A DNA stretch of 64,000 nucleotides from Oxytricha trifallax (GCA_000711775.1 ARYC01001461.1:31282-95281); one strand, 5' to 3'. Shown: positions 23,448 to 35,499, counted from the first letter of the stretch. The notes: generated by a model from the letters alone, not told the origin. Translations and numbers: made by a program.

Positions 23448-23502
23448 AAATTTTTGTGTGATTTTCTGTGATTAATCACAAAAAATCACAGAAATTTGAT
23501 AA
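23448..23502. repeat. imperfect hairpin of TGTGATTTTCTGTGATT units
   Basis: TTTGTGTGATTTTCTGTGAT is followed by its approximate inverse ATCACAAAAAATCACAGAAA. It lies between ORF X and the short upstream ORF, within the transposase module of element B. It could be a transcription terminator or a foldback remnant. Confidence 0.5.
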
Positions 23503-23731
23503 ATTATATTAAAGAAATTTTCTTACCCCTATACAATAAACATTGAAGGGATAAACTCACAAGTCAAAGATTCCTTAAGAATGACTGGGAGGCAGTTCTT
23601 TTTCTCAAGCTTCAAAAGAATTAATTCAAAACACAATAAGAACTCAGCGTCAAAAGCTTAAACGATCCCTTAAATTTTAAAATAAAAATGATAATATTAA
23701 TATTCCCTCCAAAAATATTTTAAACAAAAGA

Positions 23732-24010
23732 TCAAAATTCAACCCAATTGATTTTATCCAGAATGTTTACTCAAATAAGGTTTCTATGTAGAAAACAATC
23801 CCTAATCTGAGATGCAATGGAGGAAATCAAAGGCTCGCAGCCGGCGTGATAAACAGATTTTAATTGCTTACTTTTGAACTCAAAACATTTATAGTAAAGA
23901 GTGTCTCGTACTCGCTTTAATGTAGTAGGTAAGAATTCGAAAAAGCAGTAAGTATTGAGGCAAGCAATTAAATTTGTGAAATCACTAAACTGATTGAAAA
24001 GCGTCATCAT
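23732..24010 (-). CDS. short ORF (92 codons) at the inner repeat of element B
   Basis: The frame starts MMTLFNQFSDFTNLIACLN directly beside the right inner repeat and ends at TGA 23732. It is moderately Cys- and aromatic-rich (NTYCFFEFLPTTLKRVRD, YYKCFEFKSKQLK, CEPLISSIASQIRDC). It runs in the same direction as ORF X and could be that gene's N-terminal part before decay, as the intervening 550 bp contains open but TGA-interrupted sequence. In element C the corresponding interval holds different ORFs. No motif is recognised, and it is not clear that the ATG is real. Confidence 0.35.
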
Positions 24011-24032
24011 TCTGACATTCTGTCATCATTCT
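24003..24032. repeat. inner inverted repeat, right copy (30 bp)
   Basis: Perfect inverse of 21263-21292. It ends five bases before the helicase ATG at 24038 and borders the transposase/ORF X module. It either marks an ancient transposon inserted between the methyltransferase and helicase genes or is a regulatory site shared by flanking divergent genes. Confidence 0.9.
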
Positions 24033-24037
24033 GACAA

Positions 24038-25749
24038 ATGCAGCCAGAAGTCGTGATAAAGTTGAATATAATTCTAGCCAATAAGCACCCAGCCTATAAG
24101 TTTGAAGGAGGACTGTTAATCAAAACATTTCTTCCTTTCATTGAGGAGACTAATTTCAAAACTTTCAACACATCAACTGATAACAATGTTTTAACAACAA
24201 TGCTGGACTCGATGGTGCTTTAGTTTCGAGATTTGAAAATGGAACTACCAAAATCACTGGTTTAGCTTGCTCTTCTTCTCAAGCCTAACGCACTTAGTGA
24301 TTTGATGGAGACAGAATTCAACAAAAAATACTTATTTGTGGCTTAATAGAAGCAGGTCACATCGATAAAGTAGCCTAAATTATAACATAGCACCCAGAGA
24401 CTTTTCTATGGAAGGAGTTATTGCAAAAATTATTAAACTATGAAGAGGATGATTAAGTCATGATCTGCAGAGTTTTAACTAAAGTAAAGGTGTTAAAAGA
24501 TGAGGGAATTTAGCTAGACAAGCTACTATCACTTTGCCATTAAAGAAAATTACTCCTAGAATTCAAAATGAGCACAGACTTATAGCATTATGATATTTCT
24601 AAACTAATATAAATTTGTGACAATCTGAAGACACAGCCTTCTGCTACAATACTGGGCTACATATAAAATTAAGATAAGAAAGTCACAGGAACTATCTAAA
24701 AGTCGATTGCAAACTGTGAGTAAAGATAATAGCTCATGACAGAACAGGACTGATAACAAAAATTTATAAATCATGTTGAGAAATTATAAATTAAAAATCC
24801 CCAAAAATTAGAAAACTTCAACAAAAGTTCTCAACAGCTCTCTGATGAATATGAATACTACATACACAGCCATTATCAGGCGATGGTTGCTGCTGTGATT
24901 GCAAGTAGTGATGAGAGGATTACAGTTACTGAAATGCCGACTGGCTCAGGGAAAACCTGGGTCTAAGCCTTACTCTATGGACTATCAAGACTCTGGCCAA
25001 AATATCACAATAGTGGAATCTCCGCTTCAAAGTCTAAGTTCTATCGCCAGATTCTACTTGAAGTTTTTTCGAATTACCTCTCAATTGATTTTATATCTGA
25101 AAGAGAAGCTTCTAATTCTCATACTGACTCAGAAAGTGTTGAAATTATTTGCCTATAAATTAGTTAGTTACTTCAAGACGAACTGTAAAAAGTTGTTGAT
25201 CGACATAAATTTGATTCACCACTAGTTATAGTATATGACAAGAAGAGAAAGCAAGCTATAGACTAACTTTCCTCAATCAATCAAGAAGTTCCAACATATA
25301 GCAATTTTGATTATGATAACCTCTAGCTTATCAAGGATAAAGACAGAGGCATTTTGTTTCTTATGGTTGAGCATATAGTCGGAGTTGAATCAAAGTTCTT
25401 AGTAGACGTAATTATGATTGTAATAGCTGAAATAAAATCAGAAGCTCAATTGACTTAAATGCTCGGGAGAGGAAATAGAAGCTTTGGCGTTTCCAGAGGA
25501 ATTGTTATCAACACGATCTCAGAGGGTTAAGCACACTTTTGGGCAAGATTAAGAAGCATCTAACATTCAATGCTCAAAGAGATACTTATGGTAAATAAGT
25601 TAGTTTAGAGAAGAAGGAATAATAGCTGACTCAGTGAATTTATTGAAGATGCTCAGCAATCAAATGACAAAATCTTGAGCCTTAAAGACTTAGAAACAAT
25701 AGTTGGTACAAAGTTTTACCAGACATTGGTTCAAGGTGTAGGGCTTTGA
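24038..25749 (+). pseudogene. SecA-like DEAD-type helicase, copy B
   Basis: The N-terminal region from ATG 24038 (MQPEVVIKLNII; GGLLIKTFLPFIEE) shifts frame near 24390. It then runs through a conserved LLSLCHQRKLLLEFK block to Walker A EMPTGSGKTWVQALL (24931-24975). Motif II and III sequence seen in copy A is missing or scrambled after 25000. The C-terminal half is well kept: IVYDKKRKQAIDQL, VESKFLVDV, motif VI QMLGRGNRSFGVSRG near 25458-25500, then LSEFIEDAQ and LSLKDLE. TGA codons near 24748 and 25630 and the loss of motif II mean it cannot work as it stands. SF2 ATPases move along nucleic acid or protein; in a transposon a role in DNA remodelling is plausible but inferred. Confidence 0.8.
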
Positions 25750-25859
25750 TACAAAAAGCATGTTATATTCTATGAGACTTAAGATTAATTTATTTCATAG
25801 TCTCCCTATAGTTTTTGTGATTAATTATTAAATTAAATTTTTAAATTAAATCTATGGAT

Positions 25860-27120
25860 TATATAATAAACGGTGCTGGAGATTTTTTAGGAGTACGAAT
25901 AAAAAATTAACCTACAATTATTGCAAAAGATTTATGAGAAACATGCATTATACGCATAGTTATAGATTGTGATGTTAATGGCTTAAGCATTGCTTCTTTT
26001 ATACTATCAAATCCAAGTATATATTTACATTCGATTTAAAACGTTCAGCGGTTATATGATATTACAAAAAATAATTTATGTAACATTAGATTAATGAATA
26101 CAATCAGTTTTTATATATTTATAAATATCAATGGAAAATGGAGATTACTAAATATATAACAGCTTAATTAAGAGCAATAAGAAGACAAAAAACCAAAAAT
26201 AGGAAAACAAGTAATAATAAAAGAATCAAAAGAAATTTTGACTAATTATAAATCAATAAAATAAACAACAGAAGGTACCTTTAGTTTTAATTTGAAGTCA
26301 AAAATGGAACTGATTAATCAAATAAAAAAATAACTCCAAAATAAAATGAAATTGTTAAATTTAACTTTTTATGCTTATATTTGAATGATAGTTTCTATAA
26401 AACTTATGTTATCTCATTTATTAGGTATATCTAGTATTTTAGCCAATAACTGTTTGACTTTAAAATTTATATAATAGTTTCATTGGTAAAGAAAATAGAA
26501 GACATGTTTAAATTGCTAAAAATGTAGAATAGATAAATGTTAATATTGTACAAATTAAACAACTGAAATTATTTGTAGAAAATGTCAAAATATCAAGAAA
26601 ATAAATAAAAAAAGCATTATTTAAAGACAATTAAGCGTTAAGATTTATTTGATATGAAAATGAGTTTTAAAAATATAATGCATAATGAATTCTAATAATA
26701 ATTGTAATATGCCAGCCAAAGCCAAGTTACTAACCAATTAAAATTTATATTATTGTATCATTGTATAACATATATTTGCAATAAATAAGACGAGCTAATT
26801 ACAAAATTGAGAAAATACAATTATACCTAAATATAAAATTTATTAAACTAAAAATGATATATAATTCTTATTCTCAGAAGCATTTTAGTTATCTAAAGAA
26901 AACATTAATAACAACAAAACAATACAATAAAATTGGGCATTATAACTAACGATTCTAAGGATATTTTAACACATAATCTTATTTTTTTAATTAAAAATTA
27001 TTTATAAACAACCCAATGATCATTAAACTATATAATACAATAACTAAAAAATCAATAAGAAGCCATAGAAAAACTAAGAATGTGTTGAAATGGCCATTAA
27101 TGTTTTTAACAAAGTAGATG
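25860..27120. other. AT-rich stretch, no gene seen
   Basis: No open frame with protein-like composition and no repeat arm is seen right of element B. Confidence 0.55.
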
Positions 27121-27135
27121 ATAATTAATTAACAA

Positions 27136-27602
27136 TGAGGGGGGGGATTTTCCTGCCGTGCAGTTTCCCGCTCCCTACGGAAGTTTCCTGACCCCAACAT
27201 TAAATTTTTAATTGTTTGACAATAAAAACATATAAATTTTAATTTCAATTACATTTACCATTTACTAAACTACTTTTAATCATATAATATTTTTAAAGTC
27301 TATAATTAATTTGTATCAAATCATATATTAAAAAAAATGAAAAAATAATTGTTCTTATTTATAAATAATACAATTTTTATTAAAATTTGAATTCATTATC
27401 AAGGTAGAAAATGATATTTTATGATAGATTGTTAATTAAATCATTATTGAAGTAAAAGATTTTGAGAATTTTATCTAAATCTTATATATTTTTATATATG
27501 GGTCAGGAAATTTCCGAAGGAGGCAGGAAACTACCTTTTTGGGGCAGGGAACTTCCCCTCTTGGGTGCATCTAAATTTTGGTGCAGGAAACTCTCCCTCA
27601 TA
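27136..27602. mobile_element. 467-bp MITE-like element with iterated GGCAGGAAACT ends
   Basis: The left end (27136-27197) and right end (27498-27602) are inverted relative to each other. Both are built from repeats of a GGCAGGAAACTTCC-like unit, about three on the left and four on the right, with G/C runs next to each unit. The AT-rich core has no ORF. Ends made of iterated short motifs are known for some non-autonomous DNA transposons; no transposase with matching ends is in this window. Confidence 0.65.
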
Positions 27603-27649
27603 ATGATACAAAATAATAATTTCAATTTATAAACAACGATTTTATTAAA

Positions 27650-29560
27650 AAACTAAGGTTATACAAAGCGACACTCTTCCTCGATTGACTATAATCATTT
27701 AATTCCCCTAAACTTTTTGACTCGTTACTTTCAATTTAAGTTTTTCATACTCAGCTACTCTATACTTTTTGAATAATTAGGTGTTGTATTCTATTTTCAT
27801 AACTCTACCTGATTAGAGTTTAATTCAAAATTTAAAAGTGTGTGTTACTTATATATTGCCATGTATCTCAGAAGCCTCAATGGATCACATTATTATTATA
27901 ATATACAATAAAAAATTAATAAAAATGAGAAATTAATCGCAAACAAATTATAAGCATTTTAACTAATTTATTAAATATTCAAACTACTCTTTCTTTTGCA
28001 TGACCACTTAAACTTTTATCTTTTAACATTCTCATTTCTTTCCAGAGTATAAATTCACCATTACGACGATGAAGGATACCTGAATTTAGGTAATTACTTG
28101 AAAATAATAGAAAAATATGTTTCAATTAAACAGTCACATTTACAGAAGAATTGCAATCAACTTTAGACAAAGTTGTCTCATGAATCTTTAAATATATATA
28201 TCAATTTTGACTTATATTTACCGTTAAAACGTATGATTTAGACGAGAGATATTTTAAACTCTTCCTCTCAATTTTAATTGGCTATTTCTCATTCACTATC
28301 GTCTTTTAATTTAATTGCATTTGATTGACATTAATATTTGAGCATTAAAAGTCGGAATTTAGAGTAAAAACAAAACTCTATTCATTATTTTTAACTTAAT
28401 TTATTTTCTCTTCTTTAGATAATATTAATTATCATTATTGAGAGGAATTTATTAATAAGAGTCTTTACTTTAATAATTGAGGAAAGAATTTTAAATACAT
28501 ATAAATTTTGAAGATAAATTTGGTAGTAATAGTTTCCAAATTCAAGAAATCTTCATAGTCAATCTTTTCAAATTATTTATAAATAAGATAATTTTATAAA
28601 TAGAAGTATTATACTAGTTATCGAATTACTAAAGGTAAATGCAATTAATGTAATAAATGAGGATGCATTTTTATTTTTTTTTAAATTTTGAGCTTCATAT
28701 GTTATAAATGTATACAACAACCAAAGTTATTATTAACTTCATTCCACTTATACTCAAACTCATGACCACTTTTGTTTTCATCGTAATACTATCTTTTTTT
28801 ATTGATATTCTCTTTATTTATCTAGAATTAATCTTCTTTTTCCTCGGCATCTTTCAGTTTTTGGTTTCTACTTTGATTGTCTATTTAATCCAGACACCAG
28901 CTTTTTTTCAAAAAAAACCATTCTCCTTAAAATATAACATCGTCCCAAATTAACTTAATATGCCTTCTTATTATCCCAGCTGCTTCTTTGACTTTCTAAT
29001 AACAAACATGTTCTGAGAACTATATCATCCCTCATGTTAATCTGTTGTCATTATTTACTATCGAATGAACCTATTTTTTCGTTATCCATCATTTTTCGGA
29101 CATATGACTTATCAAACCCATGAAAAGTTACCTCTGTAATATCTATAAGATACTACAGTTTCATTAAGTCTCTATTTTACAAAGATTACTCCATCAAAAT
29201 GTCTATCGAATTATGCTGTAACAATAATTCATTCATTAGCTCGCCAGCTAAATCAACCAGTTTTCATGTTGCTCTTGATGTCCGTTTTTCTTTTTTCATT
29301 GTGTTATTGACGACTCATTATCTTTGACTCCGATAATCTCTTTCTCTTTATCCTGCAATGTGATTGTCCTGATCGTCTCAACTTTTTCCTAATAGCTTAA
29401 TTTATTTAGGTATATCTATGATAATTTTTTATTCTTTCAGATTCATCATTTGAAACATTCCATTTTGCTAATATTATCCCTTCTCTGATCTCATTATCAA
29501 TTAAAATATATAATGCCTTTTATTAAGATAATATTAAATAAATAAATAAATAACTCGCAT
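27650..29560. other. mostly AT-rich; weak minus-strand coding-like fragments
   Basis: On the minus strand, 29480-29000 gives short protein-like pieces such as QHNEKRKTDIKSNMKTG in changing frames; they could be LINE remains. An 81-codon hydrophobic plus-strand ORF at 28708-28953 looks like a by-product of T-rich sequence. Nothing can be named. Confidence 0.3.
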
Positions 29561-29645
29561 CGAGGGGTTAAAGCCCCCTGAGCATATCAATATGAAAGGA
29601 CGGAATCCTTTTTTGTTATTTATAGTGGCCTTTAGTAACCACTTT

Positions 29646-31104
29646 TCAAGTTTTGAGTAACTCAGTGTCAAATGTTTTAGAAGTGAGGTCGTGGTATTCT
29701 GCATATCTCATTCTCTTGTCTGCTGATAGTGTTTTGGCTAATAAAAGGTCAAAGTTTTAGGCTCCGAGGTGGCTGACTGATTGGCTTATTTCAAATGAAC
29801 ATTCCTTTAGTAGTTTGAGTGTTTGATTACTAGTTAACTTTTTATTAATTTTGTCAGGGTTAGAAGTGTCTTGTAAACTATCAATGCATTATAGTATGAT
29901 TGAGATGTATAGTTTGGATAGTGTGTAGAAGTTTGAATCTACTCTGCATATCCTCTAAGAGTATTAAAGTAGTGATCTGGCTAGTGTAGTGTTGCCTGAG
30001 GCAATAGCTATTTAGGGGATAAAGCGCCATGCTTAGTCTTACTAGGGGTCTTCGTTGTAGGGTTTGAACATTTCGTCAAGCTGGTATTCTGTGAGGTCTA
30101 TCCTAACGTCAAGTTGGATTAGCAGTTGACTATGTGAGGTTCGTTTATACCCTTGTGACTGGAGGTAGATCCAGGGAATCTTAAGAGACTCAATACCCAT
30201 GACTCTTATAAAGTCATCCCAATCTATGGGCTAGTCTAAGTCAAAATAAATCCGGAAAGTTTACAGGTAGAACGAGTTCGAGAATTTTCTCAATATTATT
30301 ATATTCTAGTTTTGTGTAGTAAGCTTCATGTTGTTCATTGAGTTTTTGTTTGACTTTCTAGTATTTCCTCTCTAACTTGTTGGCCTTGTCTTAAAGTTGA
30401 GATATATAGGAGTGATTCTCTGTTAGAAAGTTCTTATTACCTAGGGAGTCACTTCCTGGTGATTCCTTAGTAATTTGCTAAAGTTACTAAATAGGAGAAA
30501 TGGTGTCCTATGTATTAACCAAGTTTTACATGTAGTCCTGAGACCTTTGAATATTTTCCAACTTTTTTCCTAAAGTTTCTATGATGGCTAGGATAACGTT
30601 TTTATTCTGAGTATGGAATTGAAGGGAGTGGAATCCAAGGATTTAGGAGGTAGAAGCTATTACTGTGGTGGATTTTTCAAAGGGGACTAGTATTTAGTAT
30701 CTGGGGACGTTTGACGAGTACGTCATTGAGATAACTCTGGAGAGGAGGTTGGTTATAAAGCTGATCGCTGAATTGATGAGGGACCTAGGGATCTGTTGAT
30801 AGATCCAGTTCTTTCTAGGCTTGCTTAAGAAGCATAGGAAGTAGTAGGTCTTAGCCGAGGTGTCGTTGAAGATATTTCTGAGATGGCTGTCAGCTAGATC
30901 AATCACCTTCTGGTGTAGGATTTGCTGCTTTGCAAAGACTTACTTGAGGACAAGAAGCGAACTTTTGCAAATTGTGGATATACCAAAGTCATGAAGAATG
31001 GTAAGTTGTAACAGAAGGGGTCTGGGTATTCTGGGTGGGAAATCTCCCAATTTGTGATCCAGAAAGAGATTTGAGAGCTCAAGGTCTAACAATGCTTGTG
31101 ACAT
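29646..31104 (-). CDS. long coiled-coil protein read through a +1 shift, unknown function
   Basis: ATG 31104 (MSQALLDLELSNLF) opens 287 codons to a TGA at 30241. The next frame continues without a gap to a TGA at 29646, adding about 200 residues. Together they would make about 485 residues. The first part has a globular start (KVIDLADSHLRNIFNDTSA; SKPRKNWIYQQIPRSL). Residues about 180-260 look like a coiled coil (AIIETLGKKLENIQRSQ, ISQLQDKANKLERKYQKVK). The second part continues naturally (DWDDFIRVMGIESLKIP, EYQLDEMFKPYNEDP). The shift site is TTT TGA C, where skipping one T restores the frame. It could be a simple mutation or programmed shifting. Clear coding bias and length support a real gene, possibly an ORF1-like element protein. 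Confidence 0.65.
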
Positions 31105-31332
31105 CGATATTAAATTTGGAATACTTAGCAAGTTAAATTCTAATTTAATAATTTCTATTAAGATACAATAATAGGTTAAATCTATTTTTATTTTTATCTC
31201 CTATCTCTTTTTTATTTTATTTTTTGACGTAATACATCATAAATTAAATTTTCTACGTTGGGAGTAATCGTGAAATTAATATTTTTAATCTTTTGATCCA
31301 ATCTTATCAGTTTGTGCTTATTTCTATTATTG

Positions 31333-31732
31333 TAGGAATACATTTGATTTGGAAAATTAATTATAATTATAAATTAAAATAATTAGTGGCAGTTAACTTT
31401 GTCCCAGCCTAGACAATAAGGTACTTGTTGGATAGAGAATTCAAAATCACCAGAACTTTACTATAGTCGGTACCACTCAATCACATTCCTAGAGCGAGAT
31501 AACTCAATTTTAATTTTTGGTGATTTATTTAGTTGATTTAGTTGTCAAAATTAAAATTGAGTTATCTCACTCCAGGAATGCGATTGAGTGGTACCGCCTA
31601 TAGTAAAGTTCTGGTGATTTTGAATTCTCTATCCAACAAGTACCTTATTGTCTAGGCTAGGACAAAGTTAACTGCCACTAATTATTTTAATTTATTAATT
31701 ATAATTAATTTTCCAAATCAAATGTATTCCTA
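31333..31732. repeat. 400-bp foldback repeat, TA flanks
   Basis: The two arms of about 190 bp are nearly exact inverses, from GGAATACATTTGATTTGG outward to a loop near 31526-31545. Each end is bordered by TA. There is no ORF. This looks like a MITE, mobilised by a Tc1/mariner-type transposase such as those relics in this window; that link is inference. Confidence 0.85.
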
Positions 31733-31739
31733 CTATAAT

Positions 31740-33840
31740 GTTTTGTTTTCTATGTCGTTAGTCTGTTTTTCTTTACCTTTATCGTGAATTTATTTGGATT
31801 GATGACCAAGTATATCATCTTTGAAAATTATTAAAGGGTTTTCATTGACACTCACTATTCCTTTATTTATATTATGGATCTTGCCATAGATCACAAATGT
31901 TCTTTTTTTACTAATTGCAATTATGGTATCTACGGCATTCTTAATTATAAACAGCTTTTTTTAAAAATAATTTGTTTGGATTTTTCAGTAATTATAATTT
32001 TGGTTTAATTAGTTGCTTAAGGTTTGACTTAAAGTATATCTGAAGTAGCTAAGGAATTATGGCTATTTTATTTCGCCATTGAGTACAATTAAATTTTACG
32101 ATATGTATTATTAAATAAATTGTAAATATTTTATATATGGATTATTCAAATAAATCTCAAGATTTTGTCTTACATTTGTGTAATCTCCTTTTTGCTGAGC
32201 TTAATCTTCATTTGAGAAATCTCTATCAATATTAATTTTTCTCATTTGCAAATTCTTTTCCAATCATTCATCAGCTCTTTACCAGATCAAACTACTCCTA
32301 TATAAATTAAAAACTATTTATATTTATTTTTATTAACATTTTAATGAACACATAACTTATCTTCTTAATTTCCATTTTTATAATTTTAATTATTAGATTT
32401 TATTTATTCAAAAAATAACGTTAATTTCAAGATTCTGAATGGGATATTTTGGCTTTTTTATGCTATTCTATTTAGTTTAATTTCTTTCTTCACAAACAAG
32501 ATGGTACCAATGGCGTATATTAGCATAAAATTGGTTGATATAAATTGTGCCATCATGATCATATCACGCATTTGTGGCTCGTTTGATTTTATGAACTTTT
32601 AGCAAAATTAAGTTTAATTTGTTTTTCAATATATTCTTGAGTATCTATTTGGTATTTAAACATATACTATTCATACAAAGTACTAAGCCTTAATACCTTT
32701 TTTATCATTATATTTTAACTATCTTTTCTAATCACAATGCGTCACTCAAATTTTCTTATTTATTCGTATTCAGCTACAAGTTTCAAGATTCTAAATCTTT
32801 TTTAACCAATAAATAACTATATTAAATTGTTAAACTCCTTTGATATTCTCTAATGAATCATCTTCAAACGATTCTTGGTGTACTTATTTTACTAGTGAAA
32901 GGGTCTTAAGATGTTGGTATAGTAGGTGCTGTAGAAAAATATTTAATAGCATAGGTTATAATTAATTATTTGGCGACTCTTTTTACTAATTAGATTAAGT
33001 CTTTCACGTAGAATATATCTTTTTTTTTAAGGTTTTAAATGGGTTTAATAGTTATTTTGTTTTAAGAATATTATAATTTAACTTAGTATTGATAGAATTT
33101 TGACTTCCCAGACTAAATTGTTTGCTTTCTATATATAGACTCATAGATAAGCCTTTCTCATTTAATTACTTTTCCCAGATTCCTTAGCATAATCCAGCAC
33201 TCTCATCATTTCGACATAAGCGCCTTATCTATCTTTCAATCACCTATAGCTATTTCAAGATGTAAAAGTTCACTATAGTTTTTCTATATTTATATATAAA
33301 TATATCAAATTTTTTTAATTATTTTGTTTACAGTACTAGCTTACTGTTCTTTGTCTTGTTTCACTGACTCTAGGGAACATCATTTAATATTAACTTAATA
33401 ATTAGTATGCCATTCTATAGGTATAAAAGTAATTAATATTCAAAAACTTATTAATTGTGGTAAGAGTAAGAATAATTTGCTGCTTTTGCCCCTTTTTGTA
33501 CAAATCTACAAAATAATTTTTTTAATTACTATTTTACAATTTAAAGTCAGAAATCTAAATATAAATTAATTTATAATATTTATGGTGAAAATAATTTATC
33601 AATCAATTTAAATAAATTTGTATCTTAAATATATAAATTTAATTAATTATTTATAATTTTAATTTCAAGTAGAATACAATTTTGTATCAATCTAATTAAT
33701 TTCTATATAATGATTATTAAAATAGCTTAAAAGAAATATAATAATTACAAACTAAACTATAAAAGCAATATAAATAAAAAATGGTAATGGATATGAGCTT
33801 TTCATCATTTTTATATAGTTTAAATAATTTATTAGAATAG
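31740..33840. other. AT-rich stretch, no gene seen
   Basis: No motif, repeat arm or long ciliate-code ORF is seen. Confidence 0.5.
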
Positions 33841-33849
33841 TTCTATCTT

Positions 33850-35190
33850 TTGCTTATTAAGATTACTGTCAATTAAATATTGCCTAATTTCACTAATTGA
33901 ACACAATTTGATAATTGTTCTATATTCATCCTTGATTTTACTATTTTATTTTGCACCATACTTATTTTAATTAACAACTCAGAAAATTTGCTATGCTCTT
34001 TTAACCTATTCTGGGTGTTTCTCGTACCGTGCTTCCCTTAAACTATCTTTCTAGTCTTTCTTCAAAGAATTTATGTATTTTTGGTTAAACCTTTCTTGTT
34101 TGAGTTCTTTTCCTTCATTAAAAACATTTTCCAACATTGTTTCCTAACATCATATATTCTGATTGTTTGCTCTTCAAAGACATCTATTCTTAGTTTCTTG
34201 CTTGTCTCTTTGATCTGGAATTAAAAATCTATCATTTCAGTAATCATTTGTTTGTTGCTTTAGTCAATAAACATGGAGATTAAGCTGTTCAATAAAGTTC
34301 CATGAATTTAAAAAATTATGATAGAGGTGTTGCATTGATTAATAAAGAATTAATTTTTATTGGCAAAATTTAATATTAATTTGGTTAAAATTAATTATAC
34401 ACATTCTGATTGGATACTTTGAAGGGAAATATATTCGAATCAATGGCTTTAATGATTAAACTAATTAGTATATTGAATTTACACAAATGGTTATTAATTA
34501 TTGATTAATTACTACATCAGTCCTATGTTATTTTTTCATGGGGTTTAATTACCAAAATTCATCGTTCAAAAAGAGAAGTTAATCACAGTTAGTATAAGTA
34601 ATGGAGAGCCTTCTATATTTAATATCTTTCAGTCAGTCTATTTCTTGAGAGTTTTCTCATTATACATTTCGAACATTGCTTTATTTAGTGTCATTACTTC
34701 CCACTTCCATGCAAGTCAAATTTAAGGAATGTTTTGGTTGTTAGATCAGATTATTTTTTGAAGTATTGTTTCCACAAATCCAATAAAGTCATGGCTTTTA
34801 AATTTTATATCTTTTACCACATGCTTTTAAATAAACAATTGACAATTAAGAGATAGATATTTAGTTCCTCTACTTTTATCGTTATTTGTATTTAATCATT
34901 TTACTCAACCTGTTCTCTTTCTAGTATGTCCTCTATAAATTTCTCCCTTCTTCTAACTTACTCTTTATTCTCTTTCCTGAATGTTATAAGTGGAGTTGAT
35001 GGCTTTTGTCAAACTGGACATTGAATTTATTTTATTTTTATTTTTTTCTGTGGCTGTCTTCAACTTTTTTGTTTTGTTAAGGAGTTGTTAAGCTATTTTA
35101 TAAACATTAAAAAGTCTTTCAAGAAATTTATATTTCCTTATTTTGCTTCTTCTGATCCAGCAATGACTACTGGAAGCTTTCTCATTGCAG
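33850..35190 (-). pseudogene. LINE relic L-B (endonuclease part)
   Basis: Leftward from about 35170 there is a Lys/Glu-rich 5' part. At about 34790 an endonuclease-like stretch (KSHDFIGFVETILQKII) matches the LINE at 2.9-5.6 kb (PEFIGLVETRLQRIV). Near 34140-34010 a linker region (FNEGKELKQERFNQKYINSL; KDSLREARYEKHPEQVKR) resembles the spacer between endonuclease and RT in such elements. No RT motif follows. Several TGA codons and shifts are present, and the 3' half is lost. Confidence 0.6.
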
Positions 35191-35499
35191 ATTATTTTAG
35201 CTGATTATTTTCCATCTAATAACAAATTATTATTTATACTTTAAAATATAAAATAGTTATTAATTAATATTGTATTATATTTTAAATCGTTTAAATTATC
35301 ATTTTAAGATAAGTTTACTTAATTAAATAAAATTATCTGATAAAATTGAATGTTATAAGATGCCTTATAAAATTATTATATCTTTACTTTATCCCTTTTA
35401 ATAATATTTTAAATGATATATATGTATATAAAACAATGACAATTTTCACTTTTTAATTATAATATGATTAAAAAATATAAATATAATTAAGATGAAGAA

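Larger units (their letters stand above)
20244..25858. mobile_element. element B: composite methyltransferase-transposase-helicase transposon
   Basis: The unit is bounded by 43-bp inverted repeats (20244-20286 and 25816-25858) that match at 40 of 43 positions; their outer bases read TCCRTARATTTAATTT. Inside, in order, are a zinc-finger MT-A70 methyltransferase (minus), a DDE transposase (plus), ORF X (minus), a short ORF (minus) and a SecA-like helicase (plus). A perfect 30-bp inner inverted repeat separates the middle from the outer genes. Element C at 45.4-52.7 kb has the same order and orientation, so the genes travel together. The methyltransferase frame is intact while transposase, X and helicase are broken. 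I know of no described ciliate element with this set, but I could not search. Confidence 0.75.

Noticed and set aside
28708..28953. 81-codon hydrophobic plus-strand ORF
   Set aside because: Composition is what T-rich DNA gives by chance; no repeat, homologue or coding texture.
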